NCBI RefSeq assembly: GCF_020165855.1
Contig: NZ_JAIUFY010000014.1
Location: 1-64,000 of the forward strand
Direction of reading: 5' to 3'
From: Celeribacter litoreus
GTDB lineage: Bacteria > Pseudomonadota > Alphaproteobacteria > Rhodobacterales > Rhodobacteraceae
DNA length: 64,000 nt
The notes beneath the pieces were generated by a model. The model was not told the DNA's origin. It was given only the letters and a program-made list of their open reading frames with translations, and did not search any database. This document shows, piece by piece, positions 34,670 through 44,336 of the stretch. Both the position numbers and the translations under genes were made by a program. Positions within the stretch are counted from its first letter, which is position 1. The number at the start of each line of letters is the position of its first letter.

Positions 34670-35029
34670 TCAGGCGTTTGCCGCGCGGATCTGGTCGGCT
34701 TTTTCTTTGTCGAAGTTCACGCCCTTATCAGCGAGCATCTGGTCCAGTTCGCCGGAGAGGGTCATCTCGATCACGATGTCACAGCCGCCGACGAACTCGC
34801 CTTTGACGTAAAGCTGCGGGATGGTCGGCCAGTCGGAGAATTCCTTGATCCCCTGACGGATGGCTTCGTCGGAGAGGACGTCAACATCCATATAGTCGAC
34901 GCCCATGAAGTTGAGGATGCCTGCAACTTTCGAGGAGAACCCGCAACGCGGCATCATTTTGGTGCCCTTCATGTAGAGCACGACCTCATTGTCATCGACG
35001 GTTTTCTGAATGGTCTCTTGAGCAGTCAT
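34670..35029 (-). CDS. grxD: Monothiol glutaredoxin
   Basis: A 119-residue Grx4-type protein with the CGFS active site at 29-32, the MKGTKMMPRCGFSSKV segment and the DWPTIPQLYVKGEFVGGCDI region typical of Fe-S-cluster-binding monothiol glutaredoxins. It lies 40 bases after bolA on the same strand. Grx4-BolA pairs bind a shared [2Fe-2S] cluster and take part in iron signalling. Confidence 0.94.
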   Translation of the reverse strand: MTAQETIQKTVDDNEVVLYMKGTKMMPRCGFSSKVAGILNFMGVDYMDVDVLSDEAIRQGIKEFSDWPTIPQLYVKGEFVGGCDIVIEMTLSGELDQMLADKGVNFDKEKADQIRAANA

Positions 35030-35069
35030 TTTGTGTCCTTTCGGAGAATCTGGGAAGCGGGGCTGCCGG

Positions 35070-35300
35070 TTACTCCGGTGCGCGCGTGGTCAGGGCGAGA
35101 GCGTGCAGCTCGCCGCTGTCGATTTTTTCTTTCAAGGCTGCATTCACCAGACGTTGCTGCTGAACTCGGTTCATCCCGGCGAAAGAGGCATCAATAACTT
35201 CTGCAGCGAAATGCTGACCGTCGTCACCTTGAATGGTGATTTCGGCGTTGGGCAGGGCTTCGCGGATCAGATGCTCGATATCTGCGGGTGTGATGGCCAT
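35070..35300 (-). CDS. bolA: BolA-family protein
   Basis: A 76-residue BolA/IbaG-type protein. IEHLIREALPNAEITIQGDDGQ-like start and the FAGMNRVQQQRLVNAALKEKIDSGELHALALTT C-terminal half with its conserved RxxxV and HALxL features are clear. The partner GrxD gene follows directly, supporting a [2Fe-2S] BolA-Grx pair. Confidence 0.9.
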   Translation of the reverse strand: MAITPADIEHLIREALPNAEITIQGDDGQHFAAEVIDASFAGMNRVQQQRLVNAALKEKIDSGELHALALTTRAPE

Positions 35301-35372
35301 ACGTGGCGCTCCTTGGCGTCGTTGCTTTGTTTGAAGTGGAATGTAAGCTCTGGCTCACGGCGCTGCAAGCGC

Positions 35373-35858
35373 TCAGGCACGGGGCAACTGTGCGAGCGCG
35401 GTCAAAAAGGTTTCGAAATCTGCACGAAGGGTGGGGGTGTCGCTCCATAGACGCGCGCATTTTCGCAAAAGGCGCTGGCGGTCGGTCTCCAATGTGTCGG
35501 GCAGGTTCATGTGTTCTGCTTCAACGAGGTGGCGCATCCGTTCGTGGAGCGGTTTCAGGGCGGCAAAGTCACGCAGCATGGCGGGGAGGAGCGTGGGGTC
35601 ATCCTGCCAGCTTTCGCCGTTGAACCGCATTTGCGTGACGCGCTGACCCGCACCCGCGCAGTCATAAAGCACGCAGCCATGGTTGCCGATGGTTTCGAGA
35701 TCTTCGTGCACACGGCAGAGATGGCCGGTCAGGTTCGGGCAGGGCGTTCCCGCCGGTTTGTCGAACGAAAACAGGTCGCCTTTGTCGATGGTGAGGCCAA
35801 CGCAGCAGAGCGCCGCGCATTGGCTGCAATCGGAGTTGAGGTCGGGAAGGTCGGTCAT
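35373..35858 (-). CDS. YkgJ-type cysteine-cluster protein
   Basis: A 161-residue protein with CSQCAALCC near 11-19, then CPNLTGHLCRVH near 40-51 and HGCVLYDC near 60-67. This is the CxxCxxxCC pattern of YkgJ/UPF0153 proteins, which are thought to bind a metal or Fe-S cluster. No partner is obvious. It ends 72 bases from the bolA start and is divergent from nothing; it begins just beyond the purL terminator. Confidence 0.75.
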   Translation of the reverse strand: MTDLPDLNSDCSQCAALCCVGLTIDKGDLFSFDKPAGTPCPNLTGHLCRVHEDLETIGNHGCVLYDCAGAGQRVTQMRFNGESWQDDPTLLPAMLRDFAALKPLHERMRHLVEAEHMNLPDTLETDRQRLLRKCARLWSDTPTLRADFETFLTALAQLPRA

Positions 35859-35879
35859 GTGGGGAGCCTAAAGCAAAAA

Positions 35880-35898
35880 GGCCCGCGATGCGCGGGCC
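35880..35898 (-). terminator. Rho-independent terminator of purL
   Basis: GGCCCGCG/CGCGGGCC-type stem with a 3-base loop and TTTTTGC on the minus strand, about 30 bases after the purL stop. Confidence 0.75.
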
Positions 35899-35928
35899 TC
35901 TTGAGTATTTGGATCACGAAAAAGACGA

Positions 35929-38088
35929 TCAGCCGAAAATCTCGCCGAATGTGCCGCTATAGATGGCGGACAGTTCGGAAAGCGGCGCCTCGGATGCGCC
36001 GAATTTCACGGTGTCGCCACCGAATTTGCCGACGGTTGCGACAGGTACGCCAGCTTGGGAAGCTGCGGCCATCAGCGCTTCGGCTTGGTCAAAGGTGCAG
36101 GCCACGAGGTAGCGGGCCTGATCTTCGCCGAAGAGTTGCGCAGTGTTGTCTTCGTCGATCTGGACGCCAACGCCAGCTTCGTTTGCCATTTCAAACGCTG
36201 CGAGGGCGAGGCCGCCGTCGGACAAGTCGGTCACAGCGCTGAACAGGGAGCCGTTGGCGCGGATGAATTCGCCATGTGCTTTCTCAGCGGCGAGGTCAAC
36301 GTGCGGTGCATCGCCGTCTTCGCGGTTGAAGACTTCGTAGAGCAGGGCGGACTGACCGAGCAGGCCTTTGGTCTCGCCAACGAGGATCGCGACATCGCCG
36401 TCCTGAGCAACGCCGGAGATCAAATCATCAGCGGAGGCGATGAGGCCCACGGCACCGATGGTCGGGGTCGGCAGGATGCCCTCGCCGTCGGTCTCGTTGT
36501 AGAGCGAGACGTTGCCGGAGACGATCGGCATGTCGAGGAAGGCCACGGCCTGACCGATGCCGTCGAGAGCGCCGACGAACTGGCCCATGATTTCCGGCTT
36601 CTCGGGGTTGCCGAAGTTCAGGTTGTCGGTGGTTGCGAGCGGTTTGGCCCCAACAGACGACAGGTTGCGGTAGGCTTCTGCCACTGCCTGTTTGCCGCCT
36701 TCGGTCGGGTTCGCTTTGACGTAACGCGGGGTCACGTCAGAGGTGAAGGCCAGCAGTTTGTCGGTGCCATGGACGCGGATCACGCCTGCGCCGAGGCCCG
36801 GTGCGCGCACCGTGTCGGCCATTACCTGGGTGTCATACTGTTCGTAGACCCAGGCTTTGGACGCGTAGTTCGGGGACGCGATCAGGCCTTTGAGGCCGTC
36901 GATCGGGTCTATCTGCGGCACATCTGTGACTTGCTCGGCCGCAGGCGTCGGGACCCACGGACGGTCGTATTCCGGCGCGGACGACGCCAGCGTCGACAGC
37001 GGCAGGTCGGCCATGCAAGTGCCGTTGTGCATGATGAGGAAGCGGTCTTCGGAGATGGTTTCGCCGACGATGGCGAAATCGAGGTCCCATTTTTCGAAAA
37101 CGGCGCGGGCTTCGGCCTCTTTCTCCGGCTTGAGGACCATGAGCATACGTTCCTGAGACTCGGAGAGCATCATCTCGTAGGCGGTCATGTTGGCTTCGCG
37201 CTGGGGCACGTTCTCGAGATCGAGACGGATGCCGAGTTTGCCCTTGTCGCCCATTTCCACAGCAGAACAGGTGAGACCAGCCGCACCCATGTCCTGAATG
37301 GAGATCACGGCGCCGGTGGCCATGAGTTCGAGGGTTGCTTCCATCAAGCATTTCTCGGTGAACGGGTCACCAACCTGAACGGTGGGGCGTTTGTCTTCAA
37401 TGGTGTCGTCGAATTCAGCGGAGGCCATCGTCGCGCCGCCAACGCCGTCACGGCCGGTTTTCGCGCCGAGGTAGACCACGGGCATACCGACGCCCGAGGC
37501 TGCGGAGTAGAAGATCTTGTCTGTGTCAGCGAGACCTGCCGCGAATGCGTTCACGAGGCAGTTGCCGTTATAGGCCGCGTGGAAGCGCACTTCGCCGCCA
37601 ACAGTCGGAACGCCGAAGCAGTTGCCGTAGCCGCCAACGCCCTCGACCACACCGTGAACGAGCTGTTTGGTTTTCTTGTGCTCTTTCAGACCAAAGGAGA
37701 GAGAGTTCATCGCCGCAATCGGACGTGCACCCATGGTGAACACGTCGCGCAGGATGCCACCTACACCGGTGGCCGCACCTTGGTAGGGCTCGATATAGGA
37801 CGGGTGGTTGTGGCTCTCCATTTTGAAGACCACGCACTGGCCGTCGCCGATATCCACGATGCCCGCGTTCTCGCCCGGACCACAGATGACCTGAGGGCCA
37901 TCGGTCGGCAGTTTGCGCAGGTGGATTTTGGAGGACTTATAGGAGCAGTGCTCGTTCCACATCGCCGAGAAGATGCCCAGTTCGGTGAACGTCGGCTCAC
38001 GGTTCAGAATGCGCAGGATTTCGGCATATTCTTCCGGCTTGAGACCATGTGCAGAAATGATCTCTTCGGTGATGGCAGGCTCGGTCAT
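35929..38088 (-). CDS. purL: Phosphoribosylformylglycinamidine synthase, small-type PurL
   Basis: A 719-residue PurL without the fused glutaminase, so it works with separate PurQ and PurS. It has [15 protein letters not shown] near 40, the [24 protein letters not shown] region near 91-111, and [18 protein letters not shown] in the second half. It makes FGAM in purine synthesis. I chose ATG 38088, with AGAGGA upstream, over the long in-frame extension to 38316. Confidence 0.95.
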   Translation of the reverse strand: MTEPAITEEIISAHGLKPEEYAEILRILNREPTFTELGIFSAMWNEHCSYKSSKIHLRKLPTDGPQVICGPGENAGIVDIGDGQCVVFKMESHNHPSYIEPYQGAATGVGGILRDVFTMGARPIAAMNSLSFGLKEHKKTKQLVHGVVEGVGGYGNCFGVPTVGGEVRFHAAYNGNCLVNAFAAGLADTDKIFYSAASGVGMPVVYLGAKTGRDGVGGATMASAEFDDTIEDKRPTVQVGDPFTEKCLMEATLELMATGAVISIQDMGAAGLTCSAVEMGDKGKLGIRLDLENVPQREANMTAYEMMLSESQERMLMVLKPEKEAEARAVFEKWDLDFAIVGETISEDRFLIMHNGTCMADLPLSTLASSAPEYDRPWVPTPAAEQVTDVPQIDPIDGLKGLIASPNYASKAWVYEQYDTQVMADTVRAPGLGAGVIRVHGTDKLLAFTSDVTPRYVKANPTEGGKQAVAEAYRNLSSVGAKPLATTDNLNFGNPEKPEIMGQFVGALDGIGQAVAFLDMPIVSGNVSLYNETDGEGILPTPTIGAVGLIASADDLISGVAQDGDVAILVGETKGLLGQSALLYEVFNREDGDAPHVDLAAEKAHGEFIRANGSLFSAVTDLSDGGLALAAFEMANEAGVGVQIDEDNTAQLFGEDQARYLVACTFDQAEALMAAASQAGVPVATVGKFGGDTVKFGASEAPLSELSAIYSGTFGEIFG

Positions 38089-38313
38089 AGGGGGTCCTCT
38101 AAGCGGCAGCTTTGTCTTGCGCGTCCTCATAGGACAGTTGGGGCGTTTGGGGAAGGGGCTATTGGGGCTACAAAAGCCGTCTTTCGCCCTAATGTCAGGT
38201 GAATTTGGTCCAGGGCGGCGGTTCTGGTCCGATGCCTGTTCCGGAATCCGAGCGGTTCGGGCGACGGCTCTTCGGAAGGGAGAGTGCGAAAAGAGGCCGT
38301 ATATAGCCGAAGA

Positions 38314-38394
38314 CAAAAAAAAGGCCGAGCAGAGCTCGGCCTAAGTCCAACAGGGAGGTAAAACCGCCAAGAGTTTCCTCAATTAGCGGCTTCG
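38314..38394 (-). ncRNA. Candidate small RNA with exposed CCUCCC motif
   Basis: On the minus strand a promoter-like pair TTGATC (38424-38429) and TAAATG (38401-38406) with a 17-base spacer would start an RNA near 38394. It would fold a first hairpin (GCCGC...GAG-GAAA-CUC...GCGGU), leave UUUACCUCCCUGUUGG unpaired, and end in a 9-bp terminator (38322-38342) followed by eight T. The single-stranded CCUCCC could pair with Shine-Dalgarno sequences, as in known Rhodobacter small RNAs carrying CCUCC repeats. No coding frame fits. The terminator belongs to no other gene nearby. Confidence 0.5.
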
Positions 38395-38523
38395 ATGCTG
38401 CATTTAGGGGCAGTTTGTGAATCGATCAAGGTTTTTTCTGCACCTGCATTGCAATCCTGCCATGCGGACGACGCATAGCTAGTAGTTTCAGGTGCTTAGG
38501 GGGGAGATTCGGAGTGAGCGCTA

Positions 38524-39432
38524 TCAGCTCGCGGACTCTTCGTCGCGCATCACGCGGCGGTGCGCGTTGATTTCCTCGATGATGAAATCGCGGAACACTT
38601 CGATACGCTTGGAGTGGCGCAGCTCTTCTGGGTAGGCGAGGAACACCGGAACTTCGCCGCTCTCCAAGTCCGGAAGCACGCGCACGAGGTTTGGTGCCGT
38701 CTGTACGAGATAATCCGGGAGAACCCCGACGCCAAGATCGTTCAAAACGGCCTGAAGAACGCCGAAGTAGTTATTAACGAAGAGCTTCGAGCGGATATCG
38801 TGCTCGTTCAGTTCCTCGATCAGACGCGCGCCGGCGGAGACCTGATGCGCATTCGGGTTCTGACAGATCAGACGGTGCGTCGAGAGATCGTCGAGCGTTT
38901 CGGGGGTGCCGTTCGCATCGAGATATTCACGGGTCGCAAACAGACGCATCCGGATATTCATCAGACGTTTGCGGATCAGGTCGGCCTGCGATGGCTCTTT
39001 CATGCGGATGGCGACATCAGCCTCACGCATCGGAAGGTCGAGCACGCGCTCTTCGAGCATCAGGTCGATTTTGAGTTCCGGATACTTTTCATAAAGACGG
39101 GACAGGCGCGGTGCGAGCCAGAGCGTGCCAAAGCCTGTTGCCGTTGTCACACGAAGCTCACCGTAGACCTCTTCCTCACTGTCACGAATTCGCGCGGCGG
39201 CTGCGTCGAGCCGTTTCGCCATCGAACGCGTGGCTTCAAACAGAAGCTCCCCTTGTTCAGTGAGGATCAAACCCCGCGCGTGACGGTGAAACAATGTCGT
39301 GGATAGCGATTCTTCGAGGGCGCGAATCTGACGCGACACGGCGGACTGGCTCAGGTGCAGCGTATCTCCCGCGTGGGTCAACGACCCCGCGTCCGCCACA
39401 GCGTGGAAAATTCTAAGCTTGTCCCAGTCCAT
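38524..39432 (-). CDS. LysR-family transcription regulator
   Basis: A 302-residue LysR protein. The HTH is WDKLRIFHAVADAGSLTHAGDTL followed by LSQSAVSRQIRALEESL; the effector domain covers about 92-290. It is not beside an evident target: the promoter faces murI across 380 bases and the stop is 200 bases from the candidate small RNA terminator. The sequence is of a type widely kept in Rhodobacteraceae; the effector is unknown. Confidence 0.82.
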   Translation of the reverse strand: MDWDKLRIFHAVADAGSLTHAGDTLHLSQSAVSRQIRALEESLSTTLFHRHARGLILTEQGELLFEATRSMAKRLDAAAARIRDSEEEVYGELRVTTATGFGTLWLAPRLSRLYEKYPELKIDLMLEERVLDLPMREADVAIRMKEPSQADLIRKRLMNIRMRLFATREYLDANGTPETLDDLSTHRLICQNPNAHQVSAGARLIEELNEHDIRSKLFVNNYFGVLQAVLNDLGVGVLPDYLVQTAPNLVRVLPDLESGEVPVFLAYPEELRHSKRIEVFRDFIIEEINAHRRVMRDEESAS

Positions 39433-39814
39433 ACCTACACCTGTCTCAGGCTACTCTTGCACTCTACCAACCTAACATAGGCTAAGCGCGGCGCGATGCG
39501 AATGTTTCGGCGGTTTCTTTCTTTTTTTTTGAACAGACCGCAACCCGATAGCTTTGCGCTAACACAAATTTAGAGATGTTTTTTTCGGCCTGCGCTTTTT
39601 TCAGGCAGTTGGGCGGCGCTCGGACGCGATGGTGATGGGGCAGTTCAAAAAAATTGGATGGATTTTCTGGGCCGTGACACCTATTCACTATCTACTAGGC
39701 TTCGTCTGGCGCGTGCATTGGTTCATGCAACCGGGAGAGGCTTGAACAAGTGAATCATCAGGTGCGTCGGAGGGGGCGTTCCCGCGCGGCATCTGAAAGA
39801 ACCGGAATAAGATC
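39433..39814. other. Intergenic region between lysR and murI
   Basis: About 380 bases with T-runs and a half-site CGCTAACA near 39568. A 38-codon frame at 39629-39745 could encode a short hydrophobic peptide (WIFWAVTPIHYLLGFVW) but has no ribosome binding site. I see no firm gene. Confidence 0.4.
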
Positions 39815-40627
39815 ATGGCAGTCGGCATTTTTGACAGTGGCTTGGGTGGGTTGACGGTATTGGACGCCGTGACCAAACGTCTGCCGGACGTGCCCTTTGT
39901 CTATTTCGGGGACAATGCCCACGCGCCCTATGGCGTGCGCGATGCCGATGATGTCTATAATCTCACGACCGCGGCTGTGGAGCGTCTTTGGGAGGCAGGC
40001 TGCGATCTCGTCATTCTCGCCTGTAATACGGCCTCCGCTGCGGCTCTGCGCCGGATGCAGGAAAGCTGGATTCCCCCGAACAAGCGTGTTCTCGGTGTCT
40101 TCGTGCCGCTGATTGAGGCCCTGACCGAACGCCACTGGGGCGACAACAGCCCACCGCGCGAAGTGGCGGTGAAGCACGTCGCGCTCTTTGCAACGCCTGC
40201 GACTGTGGCGTCCCGCGCGTTCCAGCGTGAGCTGGCTTTCCGCGCGATCGGTGTGGATGTGGAAGCACAGGCCTGTGGCGGCGTGGTCGACGCGATTGAG
40301 GACGGGGACATGATCCTCGCTGATGCGCTCGTGCGCTCGCACGTCGATGCGCTCAAACGCAAAATGCCCAATCCTGACGCCGCCATCCTCGGCTGCACGC
40401 ATTATCCGATCATGGAAACCGAGTTTCAGGAAGCGCTTGGCGATCACGTCAAAGTCTTCTCTCAGGCCAATCTCGTGGCCGAAAGCCTCGCGGATTATCT
40501 CGTCCGACACCCCGTGATGGTAGGGCCAGGCACGGAAAGCATGTTCCTCACGACGGGCGATCCGGCAAAGGTCTCCCGCGGCGCGACGCAGTTTCTGCGA
40601 CGAAAAGTGGACTTCGTCAAAGCCTGA
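39815..40627 (+). CDS. murI: Glutamate racemase
   Basis: A 270-residue Asp/Glu racemase-family enzyme: [16 protein letters not shown] at 4-19, catalytic Cys in [13 protein letters not shown] near 70, and the second Cys in [15 protein letters not shown] near 190. It supplies D-glutamate for peptidoglycan. The pair of catalytic cysteines is intact. It is alone on the plus strand, 146 bases ahead of argC. Confidence 0.88.
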   Translation: MAVGIFDSGLGGLTVLDAVTKRLPDVPFVYFGDNAHAPYGVRDADDVYNLTTAAVERLWEAGCDLVILACNTASAAALRRMQESWIPPNKRVLGVFVPLIEALTERHWGDNSPPREVAVKHVALFATPATVASRAFQRELAFRAIGVDVEAQACGGVVDAIEDGDMILADALVRSHVDALKRKMPNPDAAILGCTHYPIMETEFQEALGDHVKVFSQANLVAESLADYLVRHPVMVGPGTESMFLTTGDPAKVSRGATQFLRRKVDFVKA

Positions 40628-40773
40628 CCTTCGTGTATCCCTTCGCCCTGTGACCGTGCGCACCTGTCGCAATTGCGGGGCCACCTGAAATCTTTTAAGT
40701 TCAAGTCTGGTCGCGGACCCGAGACGCTCGCAACGAGTATGGAGCCGCCCCGCCGATAGGAAAGATGACCGTT

Positions 40774-41802
40774 ATGACAAAGAAAATCGCCATTCTCGGA
40801 GCCTCCGGTTACACGGGCGCCGAACTCGTTCGTTTGATTGCCACCCATCCGTCGATGGAGATCGTGGCCCTCTCCGGCGATCGAAAAGCCGGTATGGCGA
40901 TGTCCGAAGTCTATCCGCACCTGCGCCACATGGACCTGCCGGACCTTTGCAAGATCGAGGACATCGACTTTGCGAATGTCGACCTCGCCTTTTGCGCGCT
41001 GCCGCATGCGACGTCGCAGGCCGTGATCAAAGAGCTGCCGGAGACCACCAAAGTTGTCGATCTCTCCGCTGACTTCCGTCTGCGTGATCCCTCTGAGTAC
41101 GAGAAATGGTATGGCAAGCCGCACTCTGCCGTCGATCTTCAAAAAGAGGCGGTTTACGGCCTGACCGAATTCTACCGCGACGAGATCAAAAACGCGCGCC
41201 TCGTGGCCGGCACCGGCTGTAACGCCGCGACGGGTCAGTTCATCCTGCGCCCGCTGATCGCCGCCGGTGTGATCGATCTCGACCAGATCATCCTTGATCT
41301 GAAAGTCGCGGTGTCAGGCGCGGGCCGGTCTCTCAAAGAGCACCTGCTCTATGGTGAGCTCGAAGACAACGCGTTCGGCTACTCGGTCGGCGGCAAGCAC
41401 CGTCACCTCGGCGAGTTCGATCAGGAATTCTCCAAGATCGCAGGCCGCGATGTCCGCATCCAGTTCACCCCGCACCTCGTGCCCGCCACGCGCGGCATCC
41501 TTGCGACCTGCTATGTGCAGGGCGAAGCCTCCGCGATCCACTATGCATTGGCTGATGCCTACATGAACGAGCCGTTCATCCAAGTGCTGCCGCTCGGTCA
41601 AGTACCGGCGATGAAGCATGTGCGCGGCTCTAACTATTGTCACATCGGCGTCGTCGAGGACCGTATCTCGGGCCGCGCGATTGTCTATGGCACCATCGAC
41701 AACCTGACCAAAGGCTCGTCCGGTCAGGCGATCCAGAACGCGAACCTGATGCTGGGCCTGCCGGAGACCGAGGGTCTTCTGAACGTGCCCGTTTATCCGT
41801 AA
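40774..41802 (+). CDS. argC: N-acetyl-gamma-glutamyl-phosphate reductase
   Basis: A 342-residue enzyme with the NADP Rossmann motif [16 protein letters not shown] (5-20), the active-site Cys in [15 protein letters not shown] (about 145) and the catalytic His region [13 protein letters not shown] (about 205). The GTGCNAATG context differs from the more usual PGCYPTA, but I recall this form across Rhodobacteraceae. It is the third step of arginine synthesis. Start 40774 fits the AGGAAAG ribosome binding site better than ATG 40765. Confidence 0.9.
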   Translation: MTKKIAILGASGYTGAELVRLIATHPSMEIVALSGDRKAGMAMSEVYPHLRHMDLPDLCKIEDIDFANVDLAFCALPHATSQAVIKELPETTKVVDLSADFRLRDPSEYEKWYGKPHSAVDLQKEAVYGLTEFYRDEIKNARLVAGTGCNAATGQFILRPLIAAGVIDLDQIILDLKVAVSGAGRSLKEHLLYGELEDNAFGYSVGGKHRHLGEFDQEFSKIAGRDVRIQFTPHLVPATRGILATCYVQGEASAIHYALADAYMNEPFIQVLPLGQVPAMKHVRGSNYCHIGVVEDRISGRAIVYGTIDNLTKGSSGQAIQNANLMLGLPETEGLLNVPVYP

Positions 41803-41843
41803 CTCATCCGTAACGCACTCGGGACTTTTGAGGAGGAGACCCC

Positions 41844-42296
41844 ATGGCCGGTTTGAAAAACCTGAAGAAACAGCGCCGCATTCAGATCGTCGCGCTGACG
41901 GTGGTGGCGCTGATCGTCGCTACATCTCTCATCGGCTATGCGATGCGGGACGGGATCAACCTGTTCCGCTCTCCGACCCAAGTCGCGGAAGAACCGCCGC
42001 GCGCCGGGGAAGTGTTCCGCATTGGTGGCCTCGTGGAAGAAGGCTCTCTCGTGCGCGGGGAGGGGACCCATGTGACCTTCTCCGTGACCGACGGCGGCGC
42101 AACGATCCCCGTGACCTTCGAAGGCGTCCTGCCGGACCTCTTCGGCGAGAACCAGGGCATGATCGGCACCGGTACGCTCCAGGATGGCGTTTTTGTTGCC
42201 TCCGAAATTCTCGCCAAACACGACGAGACCTACATGCCGAAAGAGGTCATGGATGCGCTCAAAGAGCAGGGCGTCTATCAGGAGCCAGAGAGCTAA
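41844..42296 (+). CDS. ccmE: Cytochrome c haem chaperone CcmE
   Basis: A 150-residue protein with an N-terminal membrane anchor (about 13-31) and an OB-fold domain. The haem-binding His126 is in LAKHDETYMPKE. It carries haem from CcmABCD to the CcmFH ligase. It follows argC by 41 bases. A hairpin follows its stop, and ccmF is separated from it by the lysis cassette. Confidence 0.94.
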   Translation: MAGLKNLKKQRRIQIVALTVVALIVATSLIGYAMRDGINLFRSPTQVAEEPPRAGEVFRIGGLVEEGSLVRGEGTHVTFSVTDGGATIPVTFEGVLPDLFGENQGMIGTGTLQDGVFVASEILAKHDETYMPKEVMDALKEQGVYQEPES

Positions 42297-42327
42297 CCTC
42301 TTCTCCTCTAAACCATAATCAAATCCC

Positions 42328-42361
42328 TAACGCCGCCGTCCGCTCTGGATGAGCGGCGTTA
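42328..42361 (+). terminator. Hairpin after ccmE
   Basis: TAACGCCGC and GCGGCGTTA form a 9-bp stem around a 16-base loop, followed by ACTATTTTG. It would separate ccmE transcription from the lysis cassette 48 bases downstream. Confidence 0.6.
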
Positions 42362-42408
42362 ACTATTTTGCGAGAGCCTGATCCCGACACTTGGTGGGAT
42401 TGAGGCAG

Positions 42409-43020
42409 ATGCAAACAGTTCAGCAAATCGCAACGGAAATTGTCGCCCGTGAGGGGGGCTATGTGAACGACCCTGATGATCCGGGCGGGGCGACAAATTA
42501 TGGCGTGACCATCGGGACGCTGTCACGGCTTGGGATTGATCTGGATGGAGACGGGCAGGTGACGGCGACGGACCTGAAACGTCTGAGCCGCACGCAGGCG
42601 CGGGATATCTTCATCGAACACTATTTCCAGCACCCCCGCATCGACGAATTGCCGCCGGTTTTGCAGCCAAGCGTGTTCGACATGTATGTGAATGCGGGCA
42701 GCAACGCGGTGCGGATATTGCAGCGGCTGCTCAACGACATGGGCCAGCGGATCGCCATTGATGGCATGATCGGCCCGCAGACCATTGATGCCGCGCAGAT
42801 CGCCCAGTCGCTCGCGCCGGAGTATCTCGCCGATGCCTACGGGATCGCGCGGCGGAACTATTATTACGCGTTGGCGGACCGTCGCCCCAGTTCGCGCAAA
42901 TACGCCCGTCGACAGGACGGCGGCAAAGGTGGCTGGATCGTACGCGCGGAGGCCTTCATCGCCACTCGCTATCACCTCACGGACGCAGAACATGCGGCAC
43001 GGGTGGCGTCATGGGGGTGA
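42409..43020 (+). CDS. Endolysin, glycoside hydrolase family 108 (GTA release type)
   Basis: A 203-residue muramidase. The catalytic Glu15 is in AREGGYVNDPDDPGG, followed by ATNYGVT, the hallmark of GH108. The C-terminal part (about 115-200) has the RIAIDGMIGPQTIDA peptidoglycan-binding-like segment. It has no signal peptide, so it needs a holin, which follows directly. In Rhodobacter capsulatus a GH108 endolysin next to a holin releases gene-transfer-agent particles. I chose ATG 42409, with GAGG upstream, over GTG 42391. It overlaps the holin by 10 bases. Confidence 0.85.
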   Translation: MQTVQQIATEIVAREGGYVNDPDDPGGATNYGVTIGTLSRLGIDLDGDGQVTATDLKRLSRTQARDIFIEHYFQHPRIDELPPVLQPSVFDMYVNAGSNAVRILQRLLNDMGQRIAIDGMIGPQTIDAAQIAQSLAPEYLADAYGIARRNYYYALADRRPSSRKYARRQDGGKGGWIVRAEAFIATRYHLTDAEHAARVASWG

Positions 43021-43568
43021 TTTCGAGCATGTGGGACGCTGTGTTCGGTGACGGGCGCAATGTCGTGAAAGAGACGGCGGAAGTGTTCTTCGAAAACAAG
43101 GAAAACTCTTCCGCCCGCGAAGCCGCCTATCGCGCTGCCGCCATGCAGCAGTTCGCGGCCGAGTTCGCCGTCGAACGCAAAGGCTGGTTTGACCGATTTA
43201 TGGATGCTTTGAACCGTGTGCCGCGACCGATGATGGCCTTCGGCACCATCGGGTTGATGGTCACAGCAATGGTCAATCCGATCTGGTTTGCCGCGCGGAT
43301 GCAGGGGGTTGCCCTCATCCCGGAACCGCTTTGGTGGCTGTTCGGGACAATCGTCTCCTTCTACTTCGGCGCGCGGTTTCAGGTGAAATCGCAGGAATTC
43401 CAGCGCTCTATTGCGACCACACTCGTCCGCGCGCCGATGGTGCGGGACAACATTGCCGCGCTCACAGAGCTAGGCGAAGAGGTGGCCGAGGCGGAAGAGG
43501 AGCGGGCTGAAGTGCCGGGTGAAGACGCGCCCAATCCGGCGCTGGCGGCGTGGAAGGGATCGTTGTGA
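43011..43568 (+). CDS. Holin of the GTA 3-TM family
   Basis: A 185-residue protein: an N-terminal cytoplasmic helix rich in charged residues (about 1-68), then two clear hydrophobic segments (MAFGTIGLMVTAMVNPIWFAA near 75-95 and WWLFGTIVSFYFGA near 107-120), then an acidic C-terminus. The order RPMMAFGTIG and WLFGTIVSFYFGARF is that of the family called 'holin of 3TMs, for gene-transfer release'. It opens the inner membrane for the GH108 endolysin. It overlaps the endolysin gene by 10 bases and the next gene by one base. Confidence 0.85.
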   Translation: MGVISSMWDAVFGDGRNVVKETAEVFFENKENSSAREAAYRAAAMQQFAAEFAVERKGWFDRFMDALNRVPRPMMAFGTIGLMVTAMVNPIWFAARMQGVALIPEPLWWLFGTIVSFYFGARFQVKSQEFQRSIATTLVRAPMVRDNIAALTELGEEVAEAEEERAEVPGEDAPNPALAAWKGSL

Positions 43569-43744
43569 TGAGTGACACCCTAATCAGCGCGCTGGCAGAG
43601 CATGGGCCGTGGGTGCTCATGGTGTTTTTCCTGCTCTACCGCGACCTGCAAAAGGATGAGGCGACACGCTCCGTCCTCGACAAGAACACCCAGATTCTCG
43701 TGGAGATGACCACGATGATCCGCGAACGCCTGCCGAGGGGGTGA
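43568..43744 (+). CDS. Small BhlA/UviB-like holin-associated protein
   Basis: A 58-residue protein with one hydrophobic segment (about 12-24, GPWVLMVFFLLYR) and a charged helical tail (DLQKDEATRSVLDKNTQILVEM). Size and layout resemble small bacteriocin-holin proteins of the BhlA/UviB kind. Start and stop overlap the neighbouring genes by one base each, so it is part of a tightly coupled set. Confidence 0.6.
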   Translation: MSDTLISALAEHGPWVLMVFFLLYRDLQKDEATRSVLDKNTQILVEMTTMIRERLPRG

Positions 43745-43887
43745 TGCCGATGATCCCCTATCTTTGCAAAGTTCTGAATGGCCTGCGCCAGATCACGCGC
43801 GGCGAGACCGTGGACGCGGCACTCCGGCGCAATCACGAAGCGGCCTTGGCGCTCGATGCCGTTGTAAAGGAGATGTTGAAGCAATGA
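43744..43887 (+). CDS. Small protein of the lysis cassette (47 residues)
   Basis: A 47-residue frame (MPMIPYLCKVLNGLRQ to VVKEMLKQ) begins on the last base of the previous stop codon and ends in ATGA overlapping the next start. The overlap on both sides argues that it is translated. It is basic at first, with no membrane segment and no known domain. The function is unknown. Confidence 0.5.
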   Translation: MPMIPYLCKVLNGLRQITRGETVDAALRRNHEAALALDAVVKEMLKQ

Positions 43888-44306
43888 AAAAGATACTGAT
43901 GCTTTACGCGGCCATTCTCACGGCTGCAGGTTTCGCTGTCGTCCTTCTTGGCCCCCGTCCGGCGCTGCTCTTGATGCTCGGGGCGATTGCCCTCATGGCA
44001 CTTATGATTTCGGGCACGTTCTTCTGGCTGTGGAGAGTGCGCGCGACGCCGCTCGCTCTCGGGATGTCGCTGTCGTGGGCGGGGTCCGGTCTCACGCTCG
44101 GTTGGCTTTGGGGTGTCCAGTCCGCCGAAGCCGCCACCCGCAGCGGTGATCTCGCGGCCCTTTTTGCCTTCCTTTCCCTGCTGATGGCGGGCGCGGTGCT
44201 TCACTTTTCGGTGATTCAGGGCACGTTCGGATTTTCCGGCCTGCGCTTTCTTTGGCCTGTTTTGGGTGCTTGGAGTGTCTCTTTCGGGGTGCTTTTGCTC
44301 TTTTAA
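43884..44306 (+). CDS. Four-helix membrane protein of the lysis cassette
   Basis: A 140-residue protein with four hydrophobic helices (about 5-24, 27-50, 57-76 and 88-135, the last region possibly two). No family is recognised. Start 43884 overlaps the preceding stop by 4 bases. It is the last gene before a hairpin at 44337, so it closes the cassette. A role in regulating or assisting release is possible. Confidence 0.5.
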   Translation: MKKILMLYAAILTAAGFAVVLLGPRPALLLMLGAIALMALMISGTFFWLWRVRATPLALGMSLSWAGSGLTLGWLWGVQSAEAATRSGDLAALFAFLSLLMAGAVLHFSVIQGTFGFSGLRFLWPVLGAWSVSFGVLLLF

Positions 44307-44336
44307 TGCGGGCAAAGCTGGTGGGAAGAGGCGGGG

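Noticed and set aside
36055-38202. A 715-codon open frame on the plus strand opposite purL
   Set aside because: It mirrors the codon pattern of purL; no domain is recognisable and it has no ribosome binding site. The same applies to long antisense frames opposite tkt, mmsA, soxB and the cycloisomerase.
39629-39745. 38-codon frame for a hydrophobic peptide upstream of murI
   Set aside because: There is no ribosome binding site and nothing else supports translation.
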